This document shows positions 25,632 to 38,435 of a stretch of DNA of 64,000 nucleotides, piece by piece. Source of the DNA: Wuchereria bancrofti. Its lineage: Eukaryota; Nematoda; Chromadorea; Rhabditida; Onchocercidae. Under the pieces are notes generated by a model that made no database searches, was not told the DNA's origin, and was given only the letters and a program-made list of their open reading frames with translations. Made by a program: the position numbers and the translations under genes. How positions within the stretch are numbered: the stretch's first letter is position 1; each line of letters begins with the position of its first letter. The stretch spans positions 4,882,399 through 4,946,398 of the forward strand of contig SSBO01000001.1 in the NCBI GenBank assembly GCA_005281725.1, in the 5' to 3' direction.

Positions 25632-28600
25632 GAAACCTTTGAGTTGGAATATTCACGTAAACAGCCGCAAGCGGAAAAATTATGCAGCATCGAAAAAGTG
25701 AAGTTGAAAGTGTTGCCAAGGAATATCCTAAAATCAGTGTTATCATTCTTTCCTATACTTCACTGGCTTCCAAGATACAATTGGAAAAGAGATCTGAATG
25801 GCGATATTATCGGAGGCTTAACTGTTGGAATTATGCAAGTTCCACAAGGTTAGTCCTAACTTTTATTCAGTAGTCATCTAAGTTTACTATCTTAGTTTAA
25901 TTTCTTTGTGTCTCTTTAAAAGCCAAAAAAGTGGTCAAGTAGTTCTGTATTTCGTTCTATACAAGCAGTTCTATATTCTAAATTATATCGTTATACATTT
26001 GGTGTAAGATGAGTAAAAAAAATCAAGAGTAAGAACTCTATAGAATATGCATGCGTGACAAATTCGGGAATGTTTAGGAATGGCGTACGCAAATTTGGCT
26101 AGTCTTCCGCCAGTTTACGGAATGTATACGTCGTTCTTCACTTCAACCTTTTATGCATTCTTTGGAACATCGAGACACATTTCAATTGGTGCGGGATACA
26201 GTTATCATTCCTATTTCTATCATTTCGTTAAATCGCTATCATTTGATTACAAGAATATAATCCTTTAAAAATAAAAAAAGATCCGGTAGCAGCAGGAAAT
26301 GAATATATTCGTCGTTGCGGATAGAAAAGCAATATGGGTTTAGTTCAAGTCCTTTTCTTCTTCAGTGATGTGAGCCTTAAGCTTCTTCATACCTTTGCAT
26401 GCAGTTGTTTCATTTTATGACGAAATGGAAGAAATTATTTTTCCTAAATTATTTAGGAATATATGAAATCCCTAAATTATTTAGGAATATATGAAATTCT
26501 TTGGAATCATTTTCACTATTAGAGATTCTGGTGCTATCTAGAAAAATGACAAGTCGCAAGATTTTCTTTCGTTTTTCTTAATTTCTGAATAATTGGTAGC
26601 TTTTCTTACTTCTTAATAGTAATATCATTTATTCTGTGATCGTTCGAGAAATCGAGAAAAGTATAATTCTCAATGAAAGATAAGATAAGGTGAAAACCAA
26701 CCCTTCACACAATATCATCACGAATACATCAAAATCACAAGGAAATTAATGAAGGTAAATGTGCATTACTTTCTCTATCATTGTACCGTGTCTTCCGGGC
26801 AAGCGTGATTCCTGCAGTTAAGTTGTCAGTCCAATTCCTTCACCGGTATCGTAACTGAGTTGGTAAGTATATTTTTCGATTAAAAAAAATTTACAGGTGT
26901 TTTTGCCGTGGCAAGTTTGATGGTAGGAGCAGTGCGATTACGTTTTGTACCTGATCCAGATGTGGTTTTTGAAGTGATAAATGGTACCAATATGGAAATC
27001 GTGAAACCAGTAGTAGGTCCAGTAAATTTTGGTTATGAAGTGTCCCCGGTTATCCTTACAAGTGCGCTCGCTATGACTGTTGGACTGTTTCAAGTAAGTA
27101 GTCAGTGAATCCAAGAAAGCAAAACGCTTCGATTAAATAGGGGCATTGTTCAGTCATTGAGCCCACTAAATAGAACAACTGAGTGATTGGAGTGATGAAT
27201 CTTCTTCAGATGATTTATTTAGAATGAATGCCCATGATAGAGGTGGAAATATAAGCAGTTAGGAGATTGGCTATTAAATAGTATAATCAACAAACATCAA
27301 ATTTACAGAGTGCTGTAGCACTCTCGGATAAAAGTTTCTAGGGATGGTTTGAAAGGGAATCTTTTGCGTCACGTCTCATTGAAAACCATCTACTTATCAG
27401 TTCACGTGTGAGGATCTGCGGGATATTTTGTAGTGTCCAAAAAAATGTTCATCTGAGAATCTAATTTGAATGACTCTGTGTGGATTAACTCTTTTAGAAT
27501 ATTTGTGTGCTAGTAAACTTCTTTTTTTTGAAATTTCCATGCTTTGCGACATCTTATAACTCATGTAAACTTCTGGTCGCCGTTTGAAAGAGTTAAAACA
27601 ATCAGAAATAGGAAGTCTATTATCTAACAATAGAAAGAAATTGAAGCATGGAAAATATTTCTTTTCTGGATTAAAGGGACTGTAGTGACATATCTTCAGA
27701 AATCAATGTTTCAAAGAGAAATATAAGAGCGGTTTTGAAATGTAGTATACATGCTTAATAAGTAATAGCAGATTTTCAGCTAGTAATGGCGATGATGGGT
27801 CTAGCATTCCTTACTACTTACATGTCAGATGCTCTTATTTCCGGTTTCACTACAGGATCAGCTTTTCATGTTTTTACAGCACAACTCAACAAAATCATTG
27901 GTGTAAAATTACCGCGTTATTCTGGTTTCAGCATGTTATTCTTCGTAAGTATCAAGAAACTCATATCCACTTTTTGTTTTACTAAGTTGCAAATTCTCGC
28001 TTCTTTTTTTGTTTCTCGAATTTTGATTAATGCATGTATTTCTGATTAAAAGTAAGAAATAATGTCGATATTTGTGCATGTTCCGTGTTTGCTTCCTTAA
28101 CATATAGCTGAACAATATTCTTTTGACTCGTTTTTCTTATCTTTTAATTAATGTCGTTTTGTTTTCACTTGTTAATCATCAAAATGTATTAAAAAAAAGA
28201 TAGTTATAGATGATGCGTGATCTGATGTTGGCTCTGCCACAGACGAATTATTGGACTCTTTGTATATCAGTATTGTCCATTATATTTTTATTTGTTGGCC
28301 ATGAGTATGTAAATCCATGGTTTAAAAAGCGGTCATCTATACCACTGCCTATTGAGCTTATTTTAGTAAGTTGTCAGAGAATTTCTAACTGTCGCTAAAT
28401 TTAATCCCATCATAAAAGCTGTTCTACGTTCAAAAATTGTTAGGGAAATATTAAATAGTAGCGCAGACAGTATGATGTCGGCGCATATATCTCTGACGAT
28501 ACAACAATGTACCATCACCCTGAACCATTTCGGTTGTGCTTTTAGGTTGTTTTGGTAACTATATTTTCGGTATTTATGGATTTGAAGAGCAACTATGGTG

Positions 28601-31600
28601 TAAAAGTTGTTGATTATATCCCTCAAGGGTTAGCATTTTAAAGCTCAATAAAGCAAAATCTTTCTGTCTTCCATTTTCACTGATGAAATCTAAGATGATC
28701 TAATCCATCTGACATACATTAATTTCACCAAAGAAATTCACTTTTCGTACTGAACTGGAGACTTCTTCCATAAAAGTTTATAATTTGACTTTTTTTATTA
28801 TAGAATTCCGACACCATCACTACCGAACTTTGATTTAGTACCATATCTTTTGAATGATGCATTCGCGATAGCAATCATTTCATATATGTTTGTTGTATCG
28901 ATGGCTAAATTATTTGCAAAGAAGAGGCGTTATAAAATTGATCCTACACAGGTATATCTTGATGATTCAAATACAATCTATAAATGAAACTTTGTCATTC
29001 TTCGAATATAGAATGCCAATTCAGATAGGTGTTGAAGATTCAGGGATAGTATAGAATTGTAGATGTTGAACTCTGCTTCTTCTGAGTAGCCTTTTCCAGG
29101 TAATAATCACTGTTTTTATGCTAGGATTTATACGCTGTTGGCTTGATGCATACACTATCATCTTTTTTCCCGATCTTTCCTGCCGGTGGTTCGCTTTCAC
29201 GGTCAGCTGTATGTGAGCAGTCTGGTGCTAATACTCAGGTCGTTTTCAGTTTTCAATGTTCTAAATATGCTTTGTTTTCGTTCTTATTGTGAATCGTTTC
29301 AGTTGAACATCTTGTTCTCGAATACATTACTCTTAACTGTTATTCTTTTTATTGGACCGCTTCTTGAACCCCTTCCTATGGTTAGTTTTCATTATTTTGG
29401 TTCATTCTTTAGTATGGTTAATTTTCATTCCTTTAGTTTCATTTTTCCTAAACTTTTGTGGGTCCTATCCATAATTGGATTCGTCTATCAAGGGTGTCAA
29501 TGTAGGATGTAGTGAAAATAGATCTTCGTTGCCATATTCAGTAAAACAGCAAAAATTTCTAATAGACGGTCATATCGATCAACTAACAACTTGGATTAAA
29601 ATTGTAGTGCGTACTGGCTTGCATCGTAATTGTAAGTCTGAGAAGTCTTTTCATGCAATTCGGTGAATTGTCGAAATTATGGCGAATCTCAAAATTTGAT
29701 TTCGTTAGTGCTTATATCTTCTTTTTTCATAACTGTTATTCTAGCTGTGATATGCAGTAAAATTGATTTTGTTTTTCAGATATTGTTAACTAATTATCAA
29801 TTTAATCACATTTAGGCAGTGTGGTTGGTGAGCTGTATAGCAACAGTATCTTTCGATGTAATGACTGGCCTTGTGATATCAGTTCTTTTTACACTCATCT
29901 CTGTGGTCCTTAGAGAACAGCGGTTTGCAGTTTTATTTAAAAGTGATGATCAGCAAACTATAGAAAGCAATTAAATTAATGTAACAAATTATTTTCTTTT
30001 TAGACCTAATATATTCATAATGGGTAGGACAACGATACATCGTGAAATCTACAGACCTCTGATTTATTATCGTGGTTTGAAGCCGGTGAATGAAAATATT
30101 GAAATTATTCGTTTCGAAGCAGCTCTCAATTTTATCACAGTGTCGAGCTTTCTTAGTAAAATGAGCGAGGTTTTGCGAAGTGACTCAAGAGAAGATTATG
30201 AATTGCAAAGTGTAAAAAATGTTAGTCTTCTGATACTATTTGTGGAAAATAGTGTTTATGACTTAATGCATATGGTGAAGTTAGCATGCAAACAATATAG
30301 CCAGGTATGCTATGTGGAATATTGCGCTTTATTAGCATTCATCAGCACTCAATGCACTGAAAGCTCGCGTCATTTTACATTATTAACAAGACGCTTTCGC
30401 ATGGAAAACATTTTTAGTTGCTATGGGAGACAGTAACAACATTTCTACGTCGAGTGATTTTGTTTTGAAACTTTTTCACAGTCGTATTAGGCCCACTTTT
30501 TCAATTTGACAAGATTTGGATTTAGAAGAGTCTTATCAATAGTTAAGACTTAGCATCTTTGAAACCAAAATGTGACACCTGGGATCTATCTTTCTGAACT
30601 TTCACTTCATTTGACTTGCTCATTTGTCATTTAGTTAAGTTTCAGAATGAAATGATAGTTTCGGAAACAGTTGCAGAACCGAATTACGAAGAATTGTTGC
30701 AAAAAAAAGTGGTAATGAAGAATAATATTAAACGTCAACCTTCATATGAAGTGGTTTCTCCAGCAGTTATTATCATCGATTGTGGAGCTATATCAAACAT
30801 AGATACAATGGGTGTTGAAGCTATCAAAGAGGTTTACAGCACAAATCTTTTTCAGTCTAAAATTTGCTATTTTACTATTAAAAATGTTATGTTTTTCCAA
30901 TTAAGAAATTAGAATAGAGAAAAGTAAGCGGTGATGTTGGAAATGTATCAACCTCTGCTCTTAAAATATACTACTAAACTTGTGCGATGCTATCAGTTCA
31001 GTGTTACATATTATTCAACCAAATATTGATCACTTTCTTTCTTGTTTCCTTTCTTATGTATGGTGTGGAATACAAAATGAATTCAAAATCTTAGCATGAT
31101 CTCTTACTTATTTTTAGACTTATTTGCAAGGAAGAGATTTAAATAAAACAGTTCTATTCGCAAATGTATCAGGTTCACATTTTCTATAATAATGTTAGGA
31201 TAAATCGTTGAGTTGAGAATTTATCAAAGCAATCTGCTTCTTTAATGTATTGAAGCAAAATAGGCAATTAAGACATTTCTTGATGGTTTTGAGGTCATGA
31301 AAAGACATTATAATACTTTTTAAATTACGATAATTTATAAAACATTACGTTTTACAAATTATGGAACTGTATAAATGAGCCACTGATAAGTTACTTTCTC
31401 TTCTGAGCACACATAATTTTATATTATCGAACCGCATTATACTTCAGTGATTAACGTTCAGATTGGTCATTAGTGTATATGATAGCGTAGATTTTATATA
31501 AGCGTAAGGTAGAGTTAGAATTCGAGTTAAGTTACAAATGCAAAATTGATTTATGGGGATCATTTTGGAATTCATCTTGTTCCAGAGGTGATACTGGATA

Positions 31601-31698
31601 CATTCGAGCGGATTGGTTTCTATTGTTCAGTGCCTAAGACTTCCTTTTATCCATCTGTGGAAGAAGCTGTTCGCATCGCTAATGATAACGTAATTTAG
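25632..31698 (+). CDS. SLC26/SulP family anion transporter, 15 exons found, first exon missing
   Basis: Multi-pass plasma-membrane exchanger of sulfate, bicarbonate, chloride or similar anions. Exons: 25632-25848, 26078-26188, 26897-27093, 27780-27944, 28210-28365, 28546-28628, 28804-28951, 29125-29238, 29303-29380, 29608-29703, 29816-29922, 30004-30211 (or to 30223), 30646-30831, 31118-31172 and 31586-31698. All join in phase, giving about 678 residues, close to full length for the family. The signature region reads [20 protein letters not shown], then [12 protein letters not shown]. Further family blocks are [10 protein letters not shown], the central [35 protein letters not shown] and [20 protein letters not shown]. 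The C-terminal STAS domain shows [19 protein letters not shown]. No ATG is in frame at 25632, so a short N-terminal exon lies upstream. Substrate cannot be read from sequence. It is the counterpart of the C. elegans sulp genes. Confidence 0.9.
26443..26498. repeat. 28-base tandem repeat containing a palindrome
   Basis: Two copies (26443-26470, 26471-26498) differ only at the last base. Each begins with CCTAAATTATTTAGG, itself a palindrome. It lies in the second intron found in the SLC26 gene. Confidence 0.95.
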
Positions 31699-32516
31699 TA
31701 GAAAATTCTACAATTTAATTAAATCAGTTGTATCTTTATCAACTCTGTGATAAATTTTTATTACATATAGAGAAAAATCGTTTCGACACATACAGTTTTA
31801 ATGTGCCTTCAAGAAGAATGAAGTAAGGCGAACACTGTGGAGCCCGAACTCATCAAATTATCATGAACATTTAGAAGTATCACTTAGCTGTCTATCAGCG
31901 TCACTGCTATCATTACCCGCTACACAGATTGCATAAATTTTCTGGTGATGTAAATATATAGGAGCTGGGATGAAACATTTATCTTCATTGTTTGATCAGC
32001 TCAATTCAGAGAATAATTGGCTCGCAGTGGCTGTAAGCGATTGTCTCATTCTTAACCGTTTATTTGCCACAAGTTAGTGCATTCGATGTCGATAATAGCG
32101 GTGGGGAAGACTGTATTCATGTGCTCATAAGTTTCATCTTTCCTTTGTTGGCGTTATTCCGATCCAAATTGGCTCCATTAGGTTTTAAAGTGGATTTATG
32201 TTTTTAATTAAAGTGAAATTTACCTGCAAGTAGATTGTGTCACTTCTTAGATCCGAATTAAATACTCTTTCAACATTAATTAATTAATTAAGAATAGCTG
32301 AGAATAAGAATTGGATGAAGCTCGTTCTTGCTATATAACTTATCCAAGAATCCCGTCATTTCATTTTTTATAACCTCGCACACAATTTGTCTCGATGGAA
32401 AGGGATATATGCTTACTTGTCTATCAAATGCGGAAAACCTTTTATTAATTTTGTCGGTATCGAAAAAAGTTGGAGAAAATTTCAGCGAAGCAACGAGAAA
32501 TAAGCGATAAAAAAAA
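31699..32516. promoter_or_regulatory. Spacer and likely promoter/leader of the PP1 gene
   Basis: AT-rich 818 bases between two plus-strand genes, with an ATTAATTAATTAATTAAG run near 32276-32291. The last bases before the PP1 ATG at 32517 are a run of A. No exon is supported here. Confidence 0.35.
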
Positions 32517-34528
32517 ATGGCGGCATTTGATGTTGATAATATGATTAGTCGTCTGTTAAATGTGGGTATGGCTGGTGGACGACTTACAACCCAGGCAGGA
32601 TTTAGGATTTATATACTTATCTCACTCCCTAACTTTTTCAAGTTAATTATTATGAGATGCATTATAATTGAGGAAGGAAAAGAGGAAGAGATAGAATGTT
32701 TTCGGATGTTTTTTGGACTGAAATTTAAGCTTGGATGAATTAGTCGCATCTAACTGCAAACCAATAAACATGTTTGAGTATACGTTTGATTGCTTACTCA
32801 ATAAGAGCAGAAACTTTTGTGCCACTGTCTGTCTCACTACTGAAGCAATTGGTCTGAATATATCAAGTCTACTAATAAAACTTGAAAAAAATGCTACAGA
32901 AAGATGCCAGAAGTCATATATCAGAAGCAGATCTAACCACTTTCATCACTCGAATAGATGGACGTTCTAAAACTACTGATACCACCATTCAGTATCACTT
33001 GAAGTGCTTAATGCAAAATTGTTCCAACACTCACTTACTTGACGAAAGATTCAAAAGAATTACAGGTTGCTGAAGAAGAACTCCACCGAGTATGCCAAAA
33101 AGCGAAAGAAGTATTCATAAGTCAAAGCAGTCTCATCGAAGTCGATCCACCCCTCGTCGTCTGTGGTGATATTCATGGCCAAGTAATAAATCATGTCCCA
33201 TTTCAATTTATAATTCTAGAGAACTCTCTTTTCTGATTGCTAGAGAAACATATCAGAACAAAATACATTTTATCATTCTTAAGGTCATGCTTCCGGGTAT
33301 TTTGACATTGCCAAATTGAAAATACACTTCCCATTAAATGTAATATTTGTTGATAATATTGCAGTATTCGGATCTGCTCCGTATTTATGATAGACATGGT
33401 TTTCCGCCGGAGTCTAATTACCTCTTTTTGGGCGATTTCGTCGATCGTGGGAAACAGAACATCGAAACGATATGTCTCCAATTCTGTTATAAAATCAAAT
33501 ATCCCGAAAATTTCTTTATGCTTAGAGGTATGCTATTTCAAATTGTCAAAATATAAGCCAAGTTTTCCAACGAAGGATAAGCGCAGCTATGTTAGTGTGG
33601 CTTATTACTTCTCAATATCACTTCAACCTCTTCTTTTCCTAAAGATAGATGATAAGGATTGTACTTTAAAATCTGCTGTTAATTCATTAATATAATTTAT
33701 ATTACGATGGATAGTTTTAATAAGAATTACTGATTAAGTTTACTGCAGGAAATCATGAGACACCAGCTATCAATCGTGTGTATGGCTTTTTCGAAGAGTG
33801 CAATCGCAGATATCACTCGACTCGCTTGTGGAACGCTTTCCAGGTAGTTCAGTGGACCTTGTTGTGAAAAAAAAATTATAAAGAATTTTTGTAAAACCAT
33901 GATCCATTTTCAGGACACATTCAACTGGATGCCTCTTTGTGGTTATATTGGTGGACGGATTCTATGTATGCATGGTGGCTTGTCACCTCATTTGAACAAT
34001 TTGGATCAGCTTCGAAATTTACCACGACCAATTGATCCACCCAACCCATCTATGGAAATCGATCTACTCTGGTGATTATCAGGCATATATATACGCAATA
34101 TTAAAGTGAATTTGAGATATTTACAGGTCAGATCCGGATCAATGGGTAAAAGGCTGGCAAGCGAACACTCGTGGTGCGTCCTACACATTCGGGCAAGATG
34201 TTGTTGTGGACGTCTGCCAGAAGTTGGACTTAGATTTGATTGCACGGGCTCATCAAGTAGTGCAGGATGGCTATGAATTCTTTGCCAATCGACGCCTTGT
34301 TACCATTTTTTCAGCACCACACTACTGTGGACAGTTTGACAATGCCGGTGGTACGATGTCCATTTCTGAAGACATGAACTGCTCTTTCCAGGTACACAAG
34401 TACTACTTTATTTCCTACGGATGAATATGTGGAAATTTGAATTCATCCAGTTCTAACCAGCATTTCAGGTATTTCGACCTGCTAGCAAGGCTGTAAGAAT
34501 GGCAATGAAAGCTGCTGGCACTCTCTAA
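32517..34528 (+). CDS. GSP-3/GSP-4-type PP1 serine/threonine phosphatase catalytic subunit, 7 exons
   Basis: Metal-dependent protein phosphatase of the nematode sperm-type PP1 branch. In C. elegans this branch acts in spermatogenesis and sperm motility. Exons 32517-32594, 33066-33182, 33365-33527, 33749-33843, 33914-34071, 34127-34391 and 34469-34528 give 311 residues, complete. The N-terminus [20 protein letters not shown] is nearly the GSP-3 sequence. Metal and catalytic motifs are intact: GDIHGQ, GDFVDRG (Phe for the usual Tyr), [26 protein letters not shown] and [13 protein letters not shown] (His for Asn, also seen in GSP-3/4). The C-terminus is short and lacks the TPPR tail of canonical PP1. 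Exon 1 must end at CAG followed by GC, so intron 1 appears to be GC-AG. AATAAA stands at 34534-34539, right after the stop. Confidence 0.93.
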
Positions 34529-37500
34529 GCAAAAATAAATACGGCGGAAATTGTTCAATCAATAATAAAACTGACCCGGATTAGTTATAACGAATCCTGT
34601 GCCAGCCTCCTATTTTCTGTACTTACCCATTAGTTCAACATACCCCTCTGATGATACCTGAAAGTAGAAATGACATACATCTCATCACTGCTGACGTAGG
34701 TATAAAACAGCTCAAAAACATATTCGTATGAAACAAGATTGATTCTTATCTTTAGCGTTAATAGCTATTCAACTTAACAGTTTCGCAAGAAATCAGAAGA
34801 GCTAAACGCCGAAGAAAATAGTTTGATGAGTTTAAAGTAATCGCATCCAATAAGTTCATAATGATCGGTTTATTGCCACCTGAAAGATGAACAAACGTAG
34901 ATCGTTTGTGAATGAGTAAGCTTCTAACCATCTGTTTCGTGCGTACAGTAATTATAATCAATTTTTATCAAAACAGTATTCTAAAGCTAATAACCTCTTA
35001 ACAAAATATAAGAATATAAAATTTCGATATGAAAAAAACAAAAACTTCGAGCAAAATATTAAAAAACAAGAAAGTGTTATGAGAACACACGATACAAGAG
35101 GTATATTTTCTGTACATTCTGGACGCCAACGCGATCCAGAAATTGAGGTAGATACGGCTGAATCGGCTACGCATGCGATAAAAAGACGAGGTATAAATAT
35201 TCAAAGGTCAACAGTAGAGGTATAATGTTAAGAAAGAACCAATACAATCAGATCAGAGATACATTAACATTTTAAACACACAAAAAATTTTACAATCCCT
35301 CAAACTTCAAAGACATTTTGAAAATGTGATAAATACGTCCGTCACTGTTTAACGTTACAATACAACATTTCACTGCATGGGTTTTTCACTAACTTTTCAA
35401 AATTTTCTTACAAATTTTCAAAAGTCCAAGGTAATGAGTAGTAGTTGTTTTTAACGACAAAGCCTCAAAATGCTTCTAATATAATACGGGAACTAATGGA
35501 CTCCGTTACATTAATGAATGGAAGATAAATGGAATTCCGTGCGTTACTTCAGAAACGATTTTTCCAAGTGAAGATCAATCATCCTTACTTTCAACAAGCC
35601 TATCAGAAAAGCGAATTTATAAAGAACCTAAATCTTAAAGTAAAGCACGACCTACAAATCATTGCTCATCAAAGGTTTGGCCAAAAGACTAGCTATGCGC
35701 AACTACTTCCTCACGAAAGAGATGAAAGGATGTTTGGAACGTTCATTGCATTGCTGATCAGCAAATGATAACGTCCGCAGCACAGAAACTTTTAGATGAT
35801 TCGATAGCACCATATAACTGGCCAACGGATGCCACCCTGAAAGCAAACATCAACAGTGCTTTTTCTAAATAGAAAACGACAAATGCCTTAAGACTTCTTA
35901 CTAGCAAATCTTCTATGCCGATCATGTGATATTTACCTGAAATACTAAGAGTTAGTTCACAATTTATGCAAATGATTAGCGCATTCAGAAATCCGTACAA
36001 ATCAATTCCGATCTCGGATGTACCCCAGATATTATCTAAGAGGTAATACTTGAATTAGCCATTAGCGACACTGACTGTTAGCTCCGAAGTCGTCCCATTT
36101 AATGTAATGGTCGGTATTTGAAAGGAGAGCAAAATGTGAAGAAAGATGAGTAATTTCGATCTTTTCTCATCTTTCAGAAGTATTCACTGATAAAGCGCAT
36201 CTGTAGTACAAATAAAGTACATTCTCTCCTACAAAATTTGCAATTAAACATTGCGATGTGCTGTAGGTGAGTACCCCTTACCTGCACTTCCGATAGCTTC
36301 CGTACATGTAATAACCTTTTTGACCTTTCTTGGGAGGTGCGCACATCAAATGTCACATTGTTCTGGAATTAAAGAACTGAATGGAAATCACCGAACAGAT
36401 ATGCACATGCCTTTCCTTACATGTGTGAATTAGTCAAAAGTCAGATCAAGACTTCGTTACCATCATTAGTCTTAAAGATACTAGAAACCTAGAAACCAGA
36501 AGAAAATGAATAAATCATCGAGACGACAGTCCTCTTTCCAGTACATGTTGCATCTCGGGGATGGACACTAAAATAGGAAATACCACCGCGCGAAAAACCC
36601 ACTCGACCAAGTGATAAAAGTAATCACGCACATCCTATCGGTATAAACAAACATGTTTACAACTGAATACATCGATAAACGCAACGCGACACCAACACGT
36701 CCTCTCTCTCTCTCCCTCCCTCCTTGTTATATACTCCAAAACAGCTGAATCCAAAGAAAGAGACGGAAAGAAAGGGAGAGATTTACGGTGACGCATCGTG
36801 CTGTGCAAAGGGGATAACTTAGCATGGAAAGGATGACCCGGGATGACCTGCTCAATATGTCTTGTACTGTTGAGTAGCAAGTTTTAACGATGGTCGTCAG
36901 TTAGTAACAGAAGTAGCGGTCACTATAACCGATTGGAGAACTACTTCAAGGGAGAATTGGAAAGATGGTGATCACTTCGACACAAATTGATGTTAAAGAT
37001 TTTGCGATCTTATACAGTTCGAAAGAAGAGGGGAAGAATCGGGGGATGCATTGAGGTACTCCTCACTCTTTTCCATGTTGCCGGTGAAAACTTGTTCTGA
37101 TACGAGGGATTTATGGGTATACAGCATTTGGCTGATTTATATCCCTGATAGAACACCATAAGAATCGTGGCAGACTATTTTCTTATCCAGTATCATATAC
37201 CCTTGAAGGAATCAGTCTGTTTAATGATTTCTTCAAAATTCTTTTACAAGACATTTCATATTTCCCAAACGCTGCGGGGATTCAATGCTCTTCAGAATAT
37301 ATTATCAGTTTGCAAGTATGAAAATAGTACGTAACGTTTTTGAATTTTTGTGGAGAATAACTTGAAATTTTTATAGTAATCAGCGTGTCTCAAGTTTTTA
37401 ATTGCTTAGTTGGATGACAGGTGGATTGTGAGAGATTCTTCAAAGTACTGGTGATGCCATAAACCAGTACAGATCAGTTTGGAATCCCGATTAAACTTTC

Positions 37501-38435
37501 ATATGCTTCCTTATATTCTATACGAGATGATTGACAGGAAAGAAGGATGCTGTAAGCATAAAATTATTCTCGTGCAAAAAGAAGTAAACTGGGAAAGATA
37601 ATTTGGGAAAGTGAAATCAAGGGGTTGAAAGGAACAGCAAACAAATTCGGAATAAAACTTCTGGTAATATTTTCTCAAATCCGGTAATTTTTTGCAGTTC
37701 CTCGACACAATTTTCCTAAATTTTTATTTCCCATTATGAAGTAGCTTTTAGGCAAAATTCTATATGAGCATCACGACCTATCTCTAACCAAAAACCCCAC
37801 TCTTCGTCCCATTTCACTAGCCAGATATGATAATCATGAATGTTTAAAGAGCGAAATATGATAGTCACAATCGTTAAAAGATAATCATGACTGTACAAAA
37901 GGATAGTGATAATCATGAATGCGTCAAGAATGTTGTTGTTAACAGCTCCTTACGGAATGTGGCAACGTCTGCGTGCGAACTGAGCAATTTGCTGATGGAA
38001 TGTTCTAGAAACGTTCAGTGCTGGATAGTGAAAGGAAGTGAGTTTGGGAATTAGCAACAGAAATGTGTGGGACTTAGTGAAGTAAGAGCTCCTCTTTTGG
38101 AGAATTCGCGGATTGGGGGAAGCACGAGAGCTTTGTAATGAACTCTACTTTGGTGGATACAAGCTGACTGTTCGCTTCTTACCATCAATTAACCCTTGTA
38201 ATATCATAACGTTTCCCATATCATAACGGTTCGAGTGAAGTATCGGGAACATCGAAATTCCAGTTATCCTCAAAACTTGAAATGAATGTTTTGAAGTGCG
38301 AAATAGGTCGAAAGTGTTTATTGTATTAAAAAAAAAACTGAATCGAATTGTCCTATGACGTCAAGTATGATTTTAGTGTTCTGCCATCGATGTTACTCAT
38401 CGAGCATGTTTCAGTTATTGGTTCAGTCAAGTAAT
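34529..38435. other. Intergenic between PP1 and DMC1
   Basis: 3.9 kb with no recognised gene. It holds two unexplained plus-strand open frames (ATG at 35078, 49 residues; ATG at 35529, 79 residues), a (CT)n-rich patch near 36703-36723, and a short dispersed repeat at 37829-37921. Promoter elements of DMC1 should lie in the right part, but none can be named. Confidence 0.4.
37829..37921. repeat. Three copies of GATAATCATGA(A/C)TG
   Basis: Copies begin at 37829, 37880 and 37908, spaced 51 and 28 bases. They are about 500 bases upstream of the DMC1 start. The element could be a short regulatory repeat or a degenerate tandem duplication. Confidence 0.7.

Noticed and set aside
38355..38435. Earlier in-frame ATG for DMC1
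   Set aside because: The added residues are unlike any DMC1, and a GGTTCAG acceptor lies between the two ATGs. 38436 is preferred, though not proven.
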